Source of the DNA: Brachionus manjavacas
Lineage: Eukaryota; Rotifera; Eurotatoria; Ploima; Brachionidae
Assembly (NCBI GenBank): GCA_019054805.1
Contig: JAHQIY010000001.1
Coordinates: forward strand, 6,834,501-6,898,500
DNA: 64,000 nucleotides
Direction: 5' to 3'
Shown: positions 1-10,539 of the stretch, in pieces
How the letters are laid out: every line of letters begins with the position of its first letter
Numbering within the stretch: position 1 is the first letter of the stretch
The notes under the pieces: model-generated
What the model saw: only the letters and a program-made list of their open reading frames with translations
Databases searched by the model: none
What the model was told of the DNA's origin: nothing
Translations under genes and position numbers: made by a program

Positions 1-170
1 TAATCAAGCGCAAGTTTTTTTGGACAGTACCCATTCTTGTTCTTAGTGATGATCTCCTCCCGTTGAACAAAGTTAAGAACAACCTTCTTGCGTTTTGCAA
101 TCGTAGTATCAATAATTTTTTTACTAGCGTTCTTGCGAGGCTTAGGGACTTGATACATAAGTCTTGTCAT
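1..170 (-). CDS. Partial CENP-B/Tigger-like helix-turn-helix N-terminus
   Basis: An ATG at 170 on the minus strand opens a frame that leaves the window at base 1 after 56 codons. The peptide starts with a basic Pro/Lys stretch and continues into KRKKVVLNFVQREEI, then Lys/Asn-rich residues and KKLALD. This resembles the first helices of the CENP-B/pogo (Tigger) DNA-binding domain, whose pattern is basic residues, a V-L-hydrophobic strand, an E-rich helix, a G, then a K-LA helix. Codon use is less A+T-rich than the surroundings. It is probably the start of a Tigger/pogo transposase or a domesticated relative. The match is by eye, and the rest lies outside the window. Confidence 0.4.
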   Translation of the reverse strand, partial: MTRLMYQVPKPRKNASKKIIDTTIAKRKKVVLNFVQREEIITKNKNGYCPKKLALD

Positions 171-477
171 TTTTAATGCGAAAAACAGAATGACTCACAT
201 CGTTTATGTTTATGTATTAAGGTTTAACAGGAAGAAATACGGAAGTAATGCTGTTCTAATTAGCTCAAAGCCTAAAAAGAAGGAAGCGAAAAAGCTCAAG
301 GTAAAAAATCAAAAAGTGCTGTTCCGAAAATTGATTCCGGATAATCGGGCAATCCGAAAAAAAAAAATCCGAATAACCGGTTATTGACTGTATCAGCAAT
401 AATAACAGAATCTTTTGCCTAATTTTCTCTTAGACTTAACCCAAAAAGATATGTTAAAGTCTTCTAAAATATTTTAA

Positions 478-1327
478 AGTATATTTTAAACAATAAAGTT
501 AAGAATTTGGTCAGATCCTCACTTTTAAAAATAATAATAATAAAGAGCTACAGCAAGCGAGCTTGCGGAGATAGCTTACTCGGAAGCCATTTTTGATAGC
601 TAATTGCACAAAAATCGAGAGATAAATTAAGGAACTACAATAAAAGTAACAGAGACGAAGCTTCGATACAAGACGAATACGAGAGATTATACAGATTGAT
701 GAGTTAAGTAGATTTAAAGTTATTCAAAAAAATTTGTCATTAATAATAAATTAATAAAAAATAAATTAAATAATTGTTTCAAAGTAAAAAAAACTAACAA
801 GAGATGAGTAACTTCATATAAGGAACAATTGATTAAGAAAAAAGAATTTATAGAGACATTACATTTGATTATAGAGAACATTACGGGTTAGGAAAAGATA
901 AATAGAAAAAATTTACAGAAAGAATAGCTACAATTTTAAATAAAGATAGAAAATTTCGAATAAATAGATACAAGATTGTATATAGAGATATGTGAGATGT
1001 CAACCAGTTATAAAGTACAAACCGTCTTGCAGGCATCGTAGCGGTTCTTGAACTGGTTAACCGAGGTCGATTCAGTAACTCGGAGGGGCAAGGCGTTCCA
1101 CTCATTGATGTCTCTGTTGGTGAAGAAGTTAGCTCGCTGTAGACATTTGGTCATGACTTGGTCAGAAAGTCTTTTCCTGTGTCCCCTAATATTGCCGGCT
1201 GGTCCTAATTGCGAGAGAGAGTTACATTGTTCCATAGGTTTCACCCAGCCTACAGCGTTGACACCGCGAATTTTAACAGCTGGATCATGTCTCCTCTTAC
1301 ACGGCGCTCCTGAAGTGTCGTGAATTT
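478..1327 (-). mobile_element. 5'-truncated non-LTR retrotransposon 3' fragment (family A)
   Basis: Minus-strand reading from about 1318 to 1008 gives the C-terminal end of a LINE reverse-transcriptase ORF. It shows LQERRVRGD, then GPAGNIRGHRKRLS, NFFTNRDINEWNALP and a final FKNRYD block; RxGD-IQ, RGH...L, FF-NR---WN-LP and FK--LD are typical of many LINE C-termini. One or more frame breaks lie between 1240 and 1320. The 3' end (about 523-600) has a CCGCAAGCTCGCTTGC stem followed by an AAT/TTA trinucleotide tail. A 16-bp direct repeat, ttctaaaatattttaa, occurs at 462-477 and 1328-1343 and may be the target-site duplication, although about 45 bp separate the left copy from the tail. The same 3' module recurs at 49.2 kb. 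Confidence 0.75.
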
Positions 1328-1409
1328 TTCTAAAATATTTTAAGTAAACTAAAAACTAAAGCTAATTGAATAAAAAATCAAAATTTTAAAAATATAAATA
1401 ATTGAAACG

Positions 1410-1629
1410 ATGCCACCCAAAAGATCAAATAGACGGAACACAATTCCATCTTTAAATGCTCTTCCGGCTTCAGTCTCTCAAAACTCGATGTCAAGAAGAT
1501 CAAATGGTCCAACTCAAACTCAAATTCAACCTCAAAGTCCGCCGAATAGTTCTCAAATTAGCAATGACTTGAATCAAACTCAATCGAGCCAGGTTTCGAC
1601 TCAAACAACTTATAAAATAACCGATGTAG
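1410..1629 (+). CDS. Possible first exon of an unknown Ser/Gln-rich protein
   Basis: An ATG at 1410 opens 73 codons of a low-complexity N-terminus (MPPKRSNRRN, then Ser/Gln/Pro/Thr-rich) ending at a fair donor, G|GTATTT, at 1630. No certain second exon was found. It sits between a LINE insertion and the hAT relic at 2.7-4.1 kb and could be that transposase's disordered N-terminal exon, but nothing links them except position and strand. The function is not recognised. Confidence 0.3.
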
Positions 1630-2689
1630 GTATTTACATTTTCCTTTTTATAATATTGCTAATAAGGGACTCGAAAATGAGCTATGACTGAGTGAGATTT
1701 AGCATTTTTTAATTTAGTTAATAAAAAAACATTAGACGAATTTGAAATAAATAACTTGAAGTTTTTATCTGAGTAAAAAAAACTTTTTAAATCTTTACTT
1801 TATTGTATAATGTGTTATTGCTTGTTAGCTATTTAATTTTTCATTCAAGAAATTTATGATAAATAATTAATAGATAAATAATTAATTAATTCAGTTACAA
1901 GAGGTTAAAAGTTGCCAACCATTAGCAAAATAATATAATTTATATATTTGTATTACTAACTAAAACAAGTAATATTGATTCTATTGGTCAGAATTTGAAA
2001 TTAACCCACAATTGCGGAAATATAAATTCTACAATAAAATTGTAAAATCTATATAAATGGCTAATTTTTTATATCTTTCTTTTTAGTTTTTTAGTTCGAT
2101 GTGTATTTAATATACTCAAATAATAGCAAGATCAGGAAAATTTATTAAATATTTAGATCTATATTTTTGTTTTAAAACTATCAATTTATAAAAGTTGATA
2201 CCAGTCAAACTTTTAAATTTAATCACTTAGTATTATATCTAATTTTATATAGTTTTTTCGAATATTTGATTGAATAAAAAGTCTTAATTTTACTCAAAAT
2301 ACTTTTGAAAAATAAATTTATATTCTTTTTATGTATTCACTGTTAGTCTCTCAAAAATTTTAATTTTTTAATAGTAAAGGGAAAAAGACAGTAAATCATT
2401 ATAGATTATTTTAATTTTCGAAAAATTTGAGAAATTTACTGATTTAATTTTGAATAAGAATTGTTTTAACATAATTTTTATTGAAATTTACTAGCCTTTT
2501 ACACTTTCCACTAATCTTAACACTTAAAATTAAATAAATTCTAATAAATTACTTTAATATATTTGAATGCTCTAGATTCTTCAAAAATAAAGCAAAATTC
2601 TATAGTTTTGTAAATATTGTTTATAATTTACTTTTACTTTCAAATTTATATAAATTAAGATAAAGCGAGAATAAACTTATCCAAGACGG

Positions 2690-4114
2690 CTTAAACGGTA
2701 TTTTTGAAAAAAAGGATTTTAAAATCGAAGAAAAGTTAGCAAAATACTCGCCAATTCTTCATTTCTTTGATTCACAAACAGAATTCGATGTACGACCGAA
2801 AGTTTCCATTCCGTTTAAGTTTGTTAAACGGAATGTGTGTTTAATGTGGACGGTCATACAAAGCCAAATTATTCAAAATAGTGATTCAGTTACAGTTGGA
2901 AATGCTGTTGAAATTCAAGCTGAAATAGCAAATGAAAATTCAAATTTGTTTAAAGCTGAACAAACAGAGTCGGACGAAAATGTTTATGAAGAAAATTCTG
3001 ATCCGATCAATTTCGTAAATATTCAAATAGAAACTAACTCAGTTCCAAGATATTCCTGTGCTGCTCATAAAATTAATCTAGCAGTACGCTCTTCTATCGT
3101 GAAATGTAAAAACTTTAGTAAAATTCTTGTTAAACTATCTAAATATGCCTGCTCTTTAAAAAATCTAATTTAAATTCTGTAGATTTCATAACCAAAAAAT
3201 GTAAATTGAGATGCGAAAATGGTACCAGATGGTCATCTTCGTACTTAATGTTAGAATCTTTTTATAAGGCTTATGAAAAACACGCATTTAACGAACATAA
3301 TCCTTGTCCGATTCCTAAAGAAGTAATTATTTCTTTCTTACGAGTTTTGTACCCACTTTTTCGATTTTGACTCAAAAAACTGACTGGACAATAGGGGATT
3401 TAATTCATGCCCTCATTATTGTAATTCATGGAACACTTGAAAACATGAATGAGCAAGGTGAGATGAACAAACTAGTAGAGCAACTAAGAGAACAATTAAA
3501 AAAAAGACTTGAATTTGAGCTTGATTCTAGAATTTATCTCACCGCTGCTTTATTAAATACTTCAAAGTTAGAGCTATGGTTTTCAGAAGTAAATGGAGTT
3601 GAGTATAAAAAAAAAGCAACTGATAGTTTTGCTGAGACTGTTTACTTTTTGTTAGAAGAAACAAAAGAGTCAAACGAGAGTCAACCTCGTACTTCAAGAA
3701 TCAGCCTAATCCAGCTCCTTATCAGCCTAGTGATAATGCAGCCTTAAGAAATCTACTTAAGTCAAAATCTTATCAGACGCCTCAAGATTCAGTAAAAACC
3801 AGTTTCATGAAATTCGATTGGAGTGTCTTACTTATTTAAAATTTATTGACGATGTAACAAACAATCAAAAATCAACTCAGTTATTTTGGAGCGAATAAAG
3901 TAATAAATTCCCATATTTAACGAAAGTAGCAATTATAGTGTTTTCGATTCCTACGTCTAGCGCATTTATAGAAAGATTCTTTATTATATGTGGCTTGGCT
4001 TCAGATAAACACTCAATGAATATGATTCCGGATACACCAATAGAAAATGTCATGATGAGAGTGAATATTGATTTGATAGAATTCCGTTCTAAAATTACAA
4101 AAAATCAAGATTAA
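2690..4114 (+). pseudogene. hAT-family transposase relic
   Basis: Broken plus-strand frames together trace a hAT transposase. 2835-3173 carries the SCAAHKINLAVRS motif (the hAT C-x2-H block at the insertion domain). After a frame change, 3175-3370 gives RWSSSYLMLESFYKAYE, typical of the helical region. 3367-3747 is a helical acidic segment. 3915-4114 gives FPYLTKVAIIVFSIPTSSAFIERFF, the hATC dimerisation signature (FP-L---A---L-IP-SSA--ER-F). At least three frameshifts or stops separate these pieces, so it is inactive. The N-terminal BED finger and the first catalytic Asp were not located. Nearby at 4190-4312 is a dense ACGTGT cluster that may be the element's subterminal repeats. Confidence 0.8.
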
Positions 4115-4189
4115 AAACTTTATTTAGATTTATCTTTTACTTTTACAAATTTTTTTTTTAAATGGTTACTGAAGTAAAGTGACTGGCAA

Positions 4190-4312
4190 AAACACGTGAA
4201 ATACCGTGTATTAGTGTACGTCTACGTGTACAATATCCGAAAATTCAACATGTCCAGGTAGGGATACGTGTACGTGTACCGAACACGTCGATTTTTCGTG
4301 TCGGATTGTATG
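4190..4312. repeat. ACGTGT-motif cluster downstream of the hAT relic
   Basis: About 120 bp much richer in G+C than its surroundings contains roughly eight ACGTGT/ACACGT-type hexamers on both strands (for example aacacgtg, gtgtacgt, tacgtgtacgtgtacc, aacacgtcg, cgtgtcgg). hAT elements commonly carry short subterminal motifs bound by the BED finger, so this is read as the 3' subterminal region of the relic just upstream. The matching 5' cluster was not found. Confidence 0.45.
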
Positions 4313-5002
4313 GCTACGGCAAGCATGCTTACAAGGCAGTTATCTATGGTAGCTGGATGCGTTAAAATTTAGTTACATATACAAAGTTAACAATTGCTTT
4401 CTTTTTCATTATAAAACTTTAATTTACTTTTCATTCGTCACAGATAAGGAAATAAAAAAGTAAAAATTCCGTTAAATATAATCAAAAAATTTATTTCAAT
4501 TTTAAAGACGCCCAATTCAATATTTTTTAATAATATAATGAAATTTAAAAATAAATTTCTTCAATTTCATTTTTAATAGCTTTATTTGAAATTTTAATTC
4601 TTTTTTTATTGATTTAAAAATGTTAAAATTAAATTTTAATTAATTGATTTTTAAAAATTTTGATTCAAAAATAATTGGCAGGAACCAAAAACCATCTTTT
4701 CTGACAAAAGATAAAATGCTGAAAAATCGTTAGAAATTTATCATTAATGGTTTGAGAATAAAAAAGTTATTAAAATGACAGAAAATAAACTTAGATAAAA
4801 AAAAGCTTGCCAATTCTTTAAGTTTAAAATATGCTTAAATGATTAATAAAAATAAATATCAAAGCTAATTTAAAAATAATCTCTCGGAAATTTTTTAAAT
4901 TTATTCATAATAGTTGGCTTGTATGTCCATTATGAAAGACTAATCCTTGATTAAGTTTATATAAGACTTTAAAAAACAATTCGTGGCCTAACTTGGATCG
5001 AC

Positions 5003-5010
5003 TATAAATA
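5003..5010 (+). promoter_or_regulatory. TATA box of CBM14 gene A
   Basis: TATAAATA lies 55-62 bp before the ATG at 5065, in a block conserved exactly in the 16.1 kb copy. A TATA box at similar distance precedes all six CBM14 genes of the window. Confidence 0.7.
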
Positions 5011-5064
5011 TTCTCCACTTCTTTATCCTAATCACAAACTAGTGTAAAACAAAGAAGCTAAAAA

Positions 5065-5463
5065 ATGAGCCAAAAAGTCACTGTCTTTATCGTTTTGTTG
5101 AGCATTGCTCAACTCTCACTTCAACAAAATTGGAATGCACCTGTTTTTGCTCAGCCTGCGCCTGCCGCAGCTCCATCGGCCTCCGGACCTTATCCGATTC
5201 AACAACCAACCATTACAAACACTGGCGAGACCATAATGGAAAATCTCTTGGCTGGTCTACCATTCAATTGTGTGGGTCTTCCAACTGGTCATCACAGAGA
5301 CAGCAAATATTGCAATATTTTCCATGCTTGTGTCTATGGTCAACAAAGAAAAACCTATTTGTGTCCATTCGTAGGGGAACATACTTATTTCGATGAAGTG
5401 ACAAGACGATGCGAATTTGTCAGAAACAACCCAAGTGTATGTGCTTCAAGCATTTTCTATTAA
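5065..5463 (+). CDS. Secreted CBM14 (peritrophin-A-like) chitin-binding protein, copy A
   Basis: Single-exon gene for a 132-residue secreted protein. Residues 1-20 form a signal peptide. Residues 21-41 are Pro/Ala-rich. Residues 42-68 are a conserved lead-in found in all six paralogs here (Y-P-I-Q-Q-P-T-I-T-N...G-E-T-I...E-N). Residues 69-126 are a CBM14/chitin-binding type-2 domain with six cysteines at 69, 83, 89, 100, 116 and 126, plus the family's FHAC and CPFVG blocks. CBM14 domains bind chitin in peritrophic matrix and cuticle; a single domain with no enzyme suggests a structural or coating role. TATA box at 5003. The copy at 16175 differs by one residue (Ala34 to Val). The ATG is chosen because it begins the signal peptide. 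Confidence 0.93.
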   Translation: MSQKVTVFIVLLSIAQLSLQQNWNAPVFAQPAPAAAPSASGPYPIQQPTITNTGETIMENLLAGLPFNCVGLPTGHHRDSKYCNIFHACVYGQQRKTYLCPFVGEHTYFDEVTRRCEFVRNNPSVCASSIFY

Positions 5464-5565
5464 TTATCTTCCTTGTTTAAATCTAATTTAATTTTATTTT
5501 TTTGATTTTCACTATTCTTTAGAAGAAATAAATTTTAAGAAAAATATCAATTTAATTTATAGAAA

Positions 5566-6745
5566 TTACTTTTGGAAAACTGCTTGAATTTTGAAATTAT
5601 AGATTTCTTACGAACTTCAATATAAAATTATGTTCTTAGTTTTTTAAATAAATGATTTATTTGCTAATAAAAGACTTAATAATATTCTAACTAAGTTAGA
5701 AATATTGTGAATATTATTAAGAAAAAAAGTGAGTTACTTTTTTTAAGAATAATATTTTTCTTAATTTCTTTTTTTTAATTCTAATCTTTTCCTCAAAATT
5801 AATTTTTTACTCTCAATTTTCAATTAGAAGGAAATTTTTTTAAGAATAAACATACTTATGTTTTAGATTTTTTTCCTAAAATGTCAAAATTTTGAATTAA
5901 AATTCATATTTCTTTAGAGTATAACAAACTCAACAGTTAATACTTACTTTTGTAGTTATATCTTAAACAAAAGTAAATTGTGTTTATAATTTAATTTTTT
6001 ACAAGAGAACATTTTTTGTAATTTGAATTTTTACTGATTTATTTTATTTTATCGTCTTATTCATTACAATTCCTATAAAAAGCTATTTAGAGCTTCAATT
6101 TTGATTATTATTTGAATGATTTATTTTATTATCATGTTGCATTCCTTGAAGCTTCATAATTCGAAACAAGACTTTGACTCTGGCAATAAATATCACCTCG
6201 CCTTTGTTAAATTAAAATCCTGTCGTTTTTATAATTTTACATTGCGGTAAAAATCATGTTTTTTAATTGAATTCATCATTTCCGCTTGAGTTTCCCTGGA
6301 AAAAATCAAAAGTAATTTTTCTGAATAGTGTATTTGATGCTGCTAAACTTTGGCCCAAAAGATTACAACTAATCCATATTTCAGACAACCAGGTTATACA
6401 TTTGGCATTAGCTAGGTGATTTAAAATTTACATAGCGATTAAAGATTTTTCTTCATTTATAAACCAATTATTCCATCTTTCGTGATATTTATATTTTATA
6501 CATTTAATGTGACAGAAATTATTTTAAAAAAATTTTAAAATTTTGAAAACATATTAAAAAGAGAGTCAAAAATATTAAATTAATTAAACTTTAAGATGAT
6601 GTTTTAATGATCATAAAAGTTAAATATTCTGAAGCAGAAATGCCTGAAAGCATTTTTTTTTTTTGCTTTAAAAATACAAAATTACCATAGCGAGGCTACA
6701 TATGGTCTTGTTGAACAGATTTTTGATGAGATTTTTAATATGATT
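5566..6745. other. A+T-rich intergenic stretch
   Basis: No supported gene or repeat seen between CBM14 gene A and the duplicated block that carries the LU gene. Oligo-A/T runs and short chance frames only. Confidence 0.5.
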
Positions 6746-7352
6746 ATCATTATCTAGTATGAAAGTTGCTTTTAAAATATAATTTGATTAAAAAATTTAA
6801 TAAATAATTAATTAATAAATGAAAATGCATTTTTTAAATTTTATTCTAATTTAGATTCAAGATTTAAAATCTTATTTAATGCACAAAAATATTTGAAACA
6901 TTCTAAAAAAACAACTTTAGAGATGAAATTAAAAAAAATTTTTAGAAGAAATTAAAAGGAGAGCCAAAAATGCTGTAAAGTTAAGTTTTAAATTATTTGA
7001 TCCATTACAGTTTTCTGTTAAACAAACATGAGTATATATTTGATCACCATATTTGTATTGTCCTGATTGAATGGGATTATTATTAGCTGTAAAGCATCCA
7101 TATTCGGCATAAATATTCCCACTTGTAAGCTTGTAAACGTTTTTCTTTTAACCAAAAATTAATGAAAAATAATCAATTTTTTTTTAATTACAAAACATCC
7201 TCGCGGTTTTATAGCTGGATTAGCTTCATCTGACCCTTCACAGTTAGCTTGAGGGTTCGTATTATCAAAAGAATACCTCAATTCGTTTGATCCACTCAGA
7301 CTAATTGCAAAACCTGTTCTGCATTTTAATGAATAAACACCAAGAAAATTTC
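6745..7352. repeat. Duplicated block with LU gene exons 2-3, copy 1
   Basis: Matches 14000-14639. From about 6838 to 7140 (3' flank and exon 3) the two copies are almost identical, whereas exon 2 (7192-7352 against 14479-14639) carries many replacement changes, and the outer left part (6745-6838) aligns with indels. Confidence 0.85.
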
Positions 7353-9728
7353 CTTAAATAAATATGTAATTATTAAGACATGAAAATCTAAATTTTCTGG
7401 CATTGCGAATTAAAGAAAAAAAACGAGTAAAAATAGACAAAATTTAACTGATTTTGTAAACCTGTCTAATTATATTATAAGTTAATTTGGTGAAAACTTT
7501 TGGACCCTTCAAATATCTCGATACCTGTAAAATAAAAGTATGTAAACCCCGTTTTATTCTTGTAGATTTTTTTTTAAGCTCTATCTAGTTATGAATTGTG
7601 CGACTCCGGAAATTTCTGAGCTGATTAGAAATCGGTCTCAAAAGGGTAATTAGTTAGAAAACTTGAATTTTAGTCAAATTAGTAATTTGAATAACGTTGA
7701 TTTAAGCATGAATTAGCTTCATTTTAGCTTTTTGGTTTTCAAACATGACCATGATCATAAATCTCCCCCAAATTCTCTAATTTTTTCACACAATTAACCT
7801 TTGAAAACAATTTGAGATTAAATTAGCTTATAAAAGTCTATTTTTGAAAAAATGTAATTGCATTACATAAAAGGAAAATAATTTTGAAAGAAAAAAGACA
7901 CCATATAAAATAAAATAAAATTTTTCAAATTTGAATTTTTTTTTAACAATTAAAAAATGACAAGGAATTATAAATCAAAAGTTAAAATTTAACTGTTATA
8001 ATGAATATAATTGCAATTCATGTTAATTTATGTACAAAATCTATAGACTTAAATTATTTTTGATTATTTATCTAAGTTATTTTAAATTTAAATCGAATTT
8101 AAATTTTTCAAAAACTAACATAATATTTGGATCAGCCAAATTTATTCTTTGTAAAACACTTTAAAAATTCTAAGAACTTATTGTTTGAGGAAAATTTAAC
8201 TGTGGAGGCTGCTCCAATCTTATGCAACTACTTAATCTTTTACACCGAAATTGGTCCTATTTTTTATAAACTGAAAGGGGTTTACATACATCCCGTACTA
8301 CAGAAACATTTTGAAATATTTTCCTCCTCAGCAGGGTTTGAACCTTTGACTCTCTGAACCTTTGTATGATTTACATATAAACCATTTAGTTATACGGAAA
8401 AATTCTAGTAAGGAGACTAAATTTTTATCAGCTGATATTTTTTTGTAAAGTGAGTATTAGATCTAAGCGTTATTACGAATTTTCATTCAAACCTTTCAAA
8501 AATTACAAAATTAAAAGTGTTTTTTATTAATTTACAGAATCGGGACCTGAAAAAAGCAAACCCTACATTTTTCACTCAAATACACACCCGGTCGCAATTC
8601 AAAAATAGATGTCCAGTAGAGCTCGTTAATATCTCAAAAAAATCGTCTTTTTAAACTCTTTTTAATGGAAGGTAGCTCTTGGTTTATTTATTTTATAAAA
8701 AACCGAAAATCGCCAAAAAAACACTTTTTTAGTAAATACCTGGTACTAGCTCTCGAGGCAAAGCCAAAAAAAAAGAATTTCAAATTTTTTTACTATTAGT
8801 TTGCACGAAGTGAATCATGACACCACTCAAAAAATAACTAAGTTTTATAAACAAAAAAAAAGAAATTAAAAAATTGAAATTTAACTCAATAAACCAATTC
8901 TATGTTTACATAACTTTTTACTTTTTTACAGTTAAATAATGACATTCATATTTTTTGTTTAGTTTTAATTTAAAATTTCACAAAAATTAATTGAGCTAGA
9001 GCAAAAACTAAGCAAGAATTCAGATTCTACGTATTCGATTTAACCGAAAATCATGTTTCGGAAAATTTTGTTAAATGTTCTAGGGGAGTGTTTTGAACTA
9101 AGAAATATTGGATATATTTTTTAACTTTTTCATGAAAAATAAGGATATAAACTGTGAGGGCGTATCTGAGGATTTTTGGGCGTAGAATCTGAAATTAAAA
9201 TAAAATTTTAATAAAATTTTCTTTAATTTTAAATAAATTAATTTCTAATAATTGTCCAAAAATAATCAATTTATTGACAAATATTTCTTTAAATTTTTTC
9301 TTTAAACTGGACTGTTAAATGAAACATTGTTTGTTATGCCTTTTAAAACTTACAGAAAAATCTTTAGTATAAAATCCATATTTTTATTAAGAATTTAAAT
9401 TTTTCTATTGGAAGTTTTGTATGAAATTTCACAATGCCGATCTTACCTGAAAAATCTTTTTTAATTTTAAATAATTGTTATTGTTATTTGTCCCAAAATT
9501 CTCATTTCCTTAGCTTAACTTCTAGAAATTATAGCATAAATTGAATTTCATTGATGCATAGAACGAATAAGCTGATACAATTTACCAAATTTGAAACCCT
9601 TAGAACACAAATTTATGATCATTTATAATTTTTCTTCTGTTTAATTTCCTTAAATTCTCAATGCTAATTATTGTGTTTTACCTGCAAAGGCAAAATAAAT
9701 AAAAACGTAAATTAGATAATTCTTCATT
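6929..9728 (-). CDS. LU/Ly6-like GPI-anchored surface protein, copy A (possible frameshift)
   Basis: Exons on the minus strand: 9728-9682 (uncertain), 7352-7192 and 7144-6929. Exons 2-3 encode a cysteine-rich three-finger (LU) type domain beginning NFLGVYSLKC and ending VCLTENCNGSNN, whose terminal C-N is the LU-fold signature, then a hydrophobic tail (LNFTAFLALLLISS) suited to GPI attachment. Intron 2 is 47 bp, phase 0. Exon 1 aligns with that of copy B (14.7 kb) but has one extra A, so splicing to exon 2 would be out of frame. Intron 1 is about 2.3 kb here against about 50 bp in copy B. Either copy A is losing function, or another first exon is used. LU proteins act in extracellular ligand or receptor binding. 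Confidence 0.65.
8277..8400 (-). mobile_element. tRNA-derived SINE-like sequence
   Basis: On the minus strand TAACTAAATGG (8392-8382) fits the tRNA box A pattern, and GGTTCAAACCC (8344-8334) is a near-perfect box B about 40 bp later, as in internal RNA polymerase III promoters. The sequence does not fold into a clean cloverleaf by eye, so a tRNA-derived SINE head is more likely than a tRNA gene. The downstream body includes the inverted-repeat arm at 8277-8289. Extent is approximate. Confidence 0.45.
9019..9193. repeat. 175-bp segment with 13-bp inverted ends
   Basis: ttcagattctacg at 9019-9031 is exactly complementary to cgtagaatctgaa at 9181-9193. It could be a very small foldback element inside the expanded LU intron; no flanking duplication is obvious. 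Confidence 0.4.
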
Positions 9729-10539
9729 TTATCAAAAAAATCGTTGATATTTGTCTCTGTTTTTGTTTTTAATTAAACGTCTTTACAACATGTAGAACAT
9801 ATTTTATTTTTAATTTAAATTTGACTGAAGAAAACTTAAATTTGCTTCTTTTTATACAAAACTTAGATATAAATTTAAATTCTTTGATGGTAAAGTTAAG
9901 AGCATATCGTATATTGAATTTAGTTCCTTCTTGAGTTTTTTAAATAAGCGCAAATTTCATTTAAAATTATCTATCGGAGTGAAAAATATATTTTCAAATG
10001 GTTCAATTGTTTAAAATAATTTACAAGAAATATTTTTCATATTATTTTTGCTGAGAAAATAGTTTTGATTAATTGCTTTTAAGAATTTAAATGAGACCCT
10101 AAACCCATTTTTTAAGTTATGAAATGCACAAAATATATTAAAATTCAATTATGGTAAATAGTACGAATAAATATTAAAAATAATTTAGAAGCTAAATATG
10201 CAATTAACCTTGAAATCTACAGAGTTATTTAAAAATAGAAAATAATTTATTCAATTAAATAATGCTTCTATAAAAAGCCCGGAATTGCTAACATGACGTA
10301 ATTTTATCAAGCTAACGTAATTTTTGTTTGGTTTACTAATTGTTTAGGTGATAGCAAAAAAAAGGTGAACTTTCGTTATTAAATTTAATGATTTTATACA
10401 AATGTATAATAAAGAATTTCTTATTTTTACATTTTATTGCTAATTTTCTTAATTACCTTAAAACCCAAAATTAAAAAATTCGTGAATTTACGGTAATTTA
10501 ACGGGTGTCCAATAAAGCTTGACCGATATTTTAAATTAA

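Larger units (their letters stand above)
4900..5565. repeat. Duplicated block, copy 1 (contains CBM14 gene A)
   Basis: From about 4906 to about 5560 the sequence is nearly identical to 16016-16670, covering promoter, 5' leader, the whole gene and about 95 bp of 3' flank. Looser similarity starts near 4862/15970. Only a few substitutions are visible. The copies are in the same orientation and offset by 11,110 bp. Confidence 0.9.
7353..9681. other. Repeat-derived expansion of LU copy A intron 1
   Basis: About 2.3 kb occupies the place of a ~50 bp intron in the paralog. It contains a tRNA-like box A/box B pair (8334-8392, minus), a 13-bp inverted repeat gtatgtaaacccc at 7538-7550 with its complement at 8277-8289, and a second 13-bp inverted repeat ttcagattctacg at 9019-9031 with its complement at 9181-9193. 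No transposase frame is visible, so it looks like non-autonomous elements. Confidence 0.55.

Noticed and set aside
190-387. 65-codon plus-strand frame rich in Lys
   Set aside because: Low-complexity Lys/Arg from A-rich DNA, opposite a plausible helix-turn-helix frame nearby; no splice or homology support.
5130-5396. 88-codon frame inside CBM14 gene A (and its twin at 16240-16506)
   Set aside because: Out-of-frame shadow of the CBM14 coding sequence; conserved only because the DNA is duplicated.
8127-8357. 76-codon plus-strand frame in the LU intron
   Set aside because: Lies across a tRNA-derived SINE-like segment; the frame is antisense to the box A/B structure and has no protein-like features.
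8334-8400. A genuine tRNA gene
   Set aside because: Box A and box B are good but no acceptor or anticodon stem pairs cleanly by eye, so a SINE head is the safer reading.
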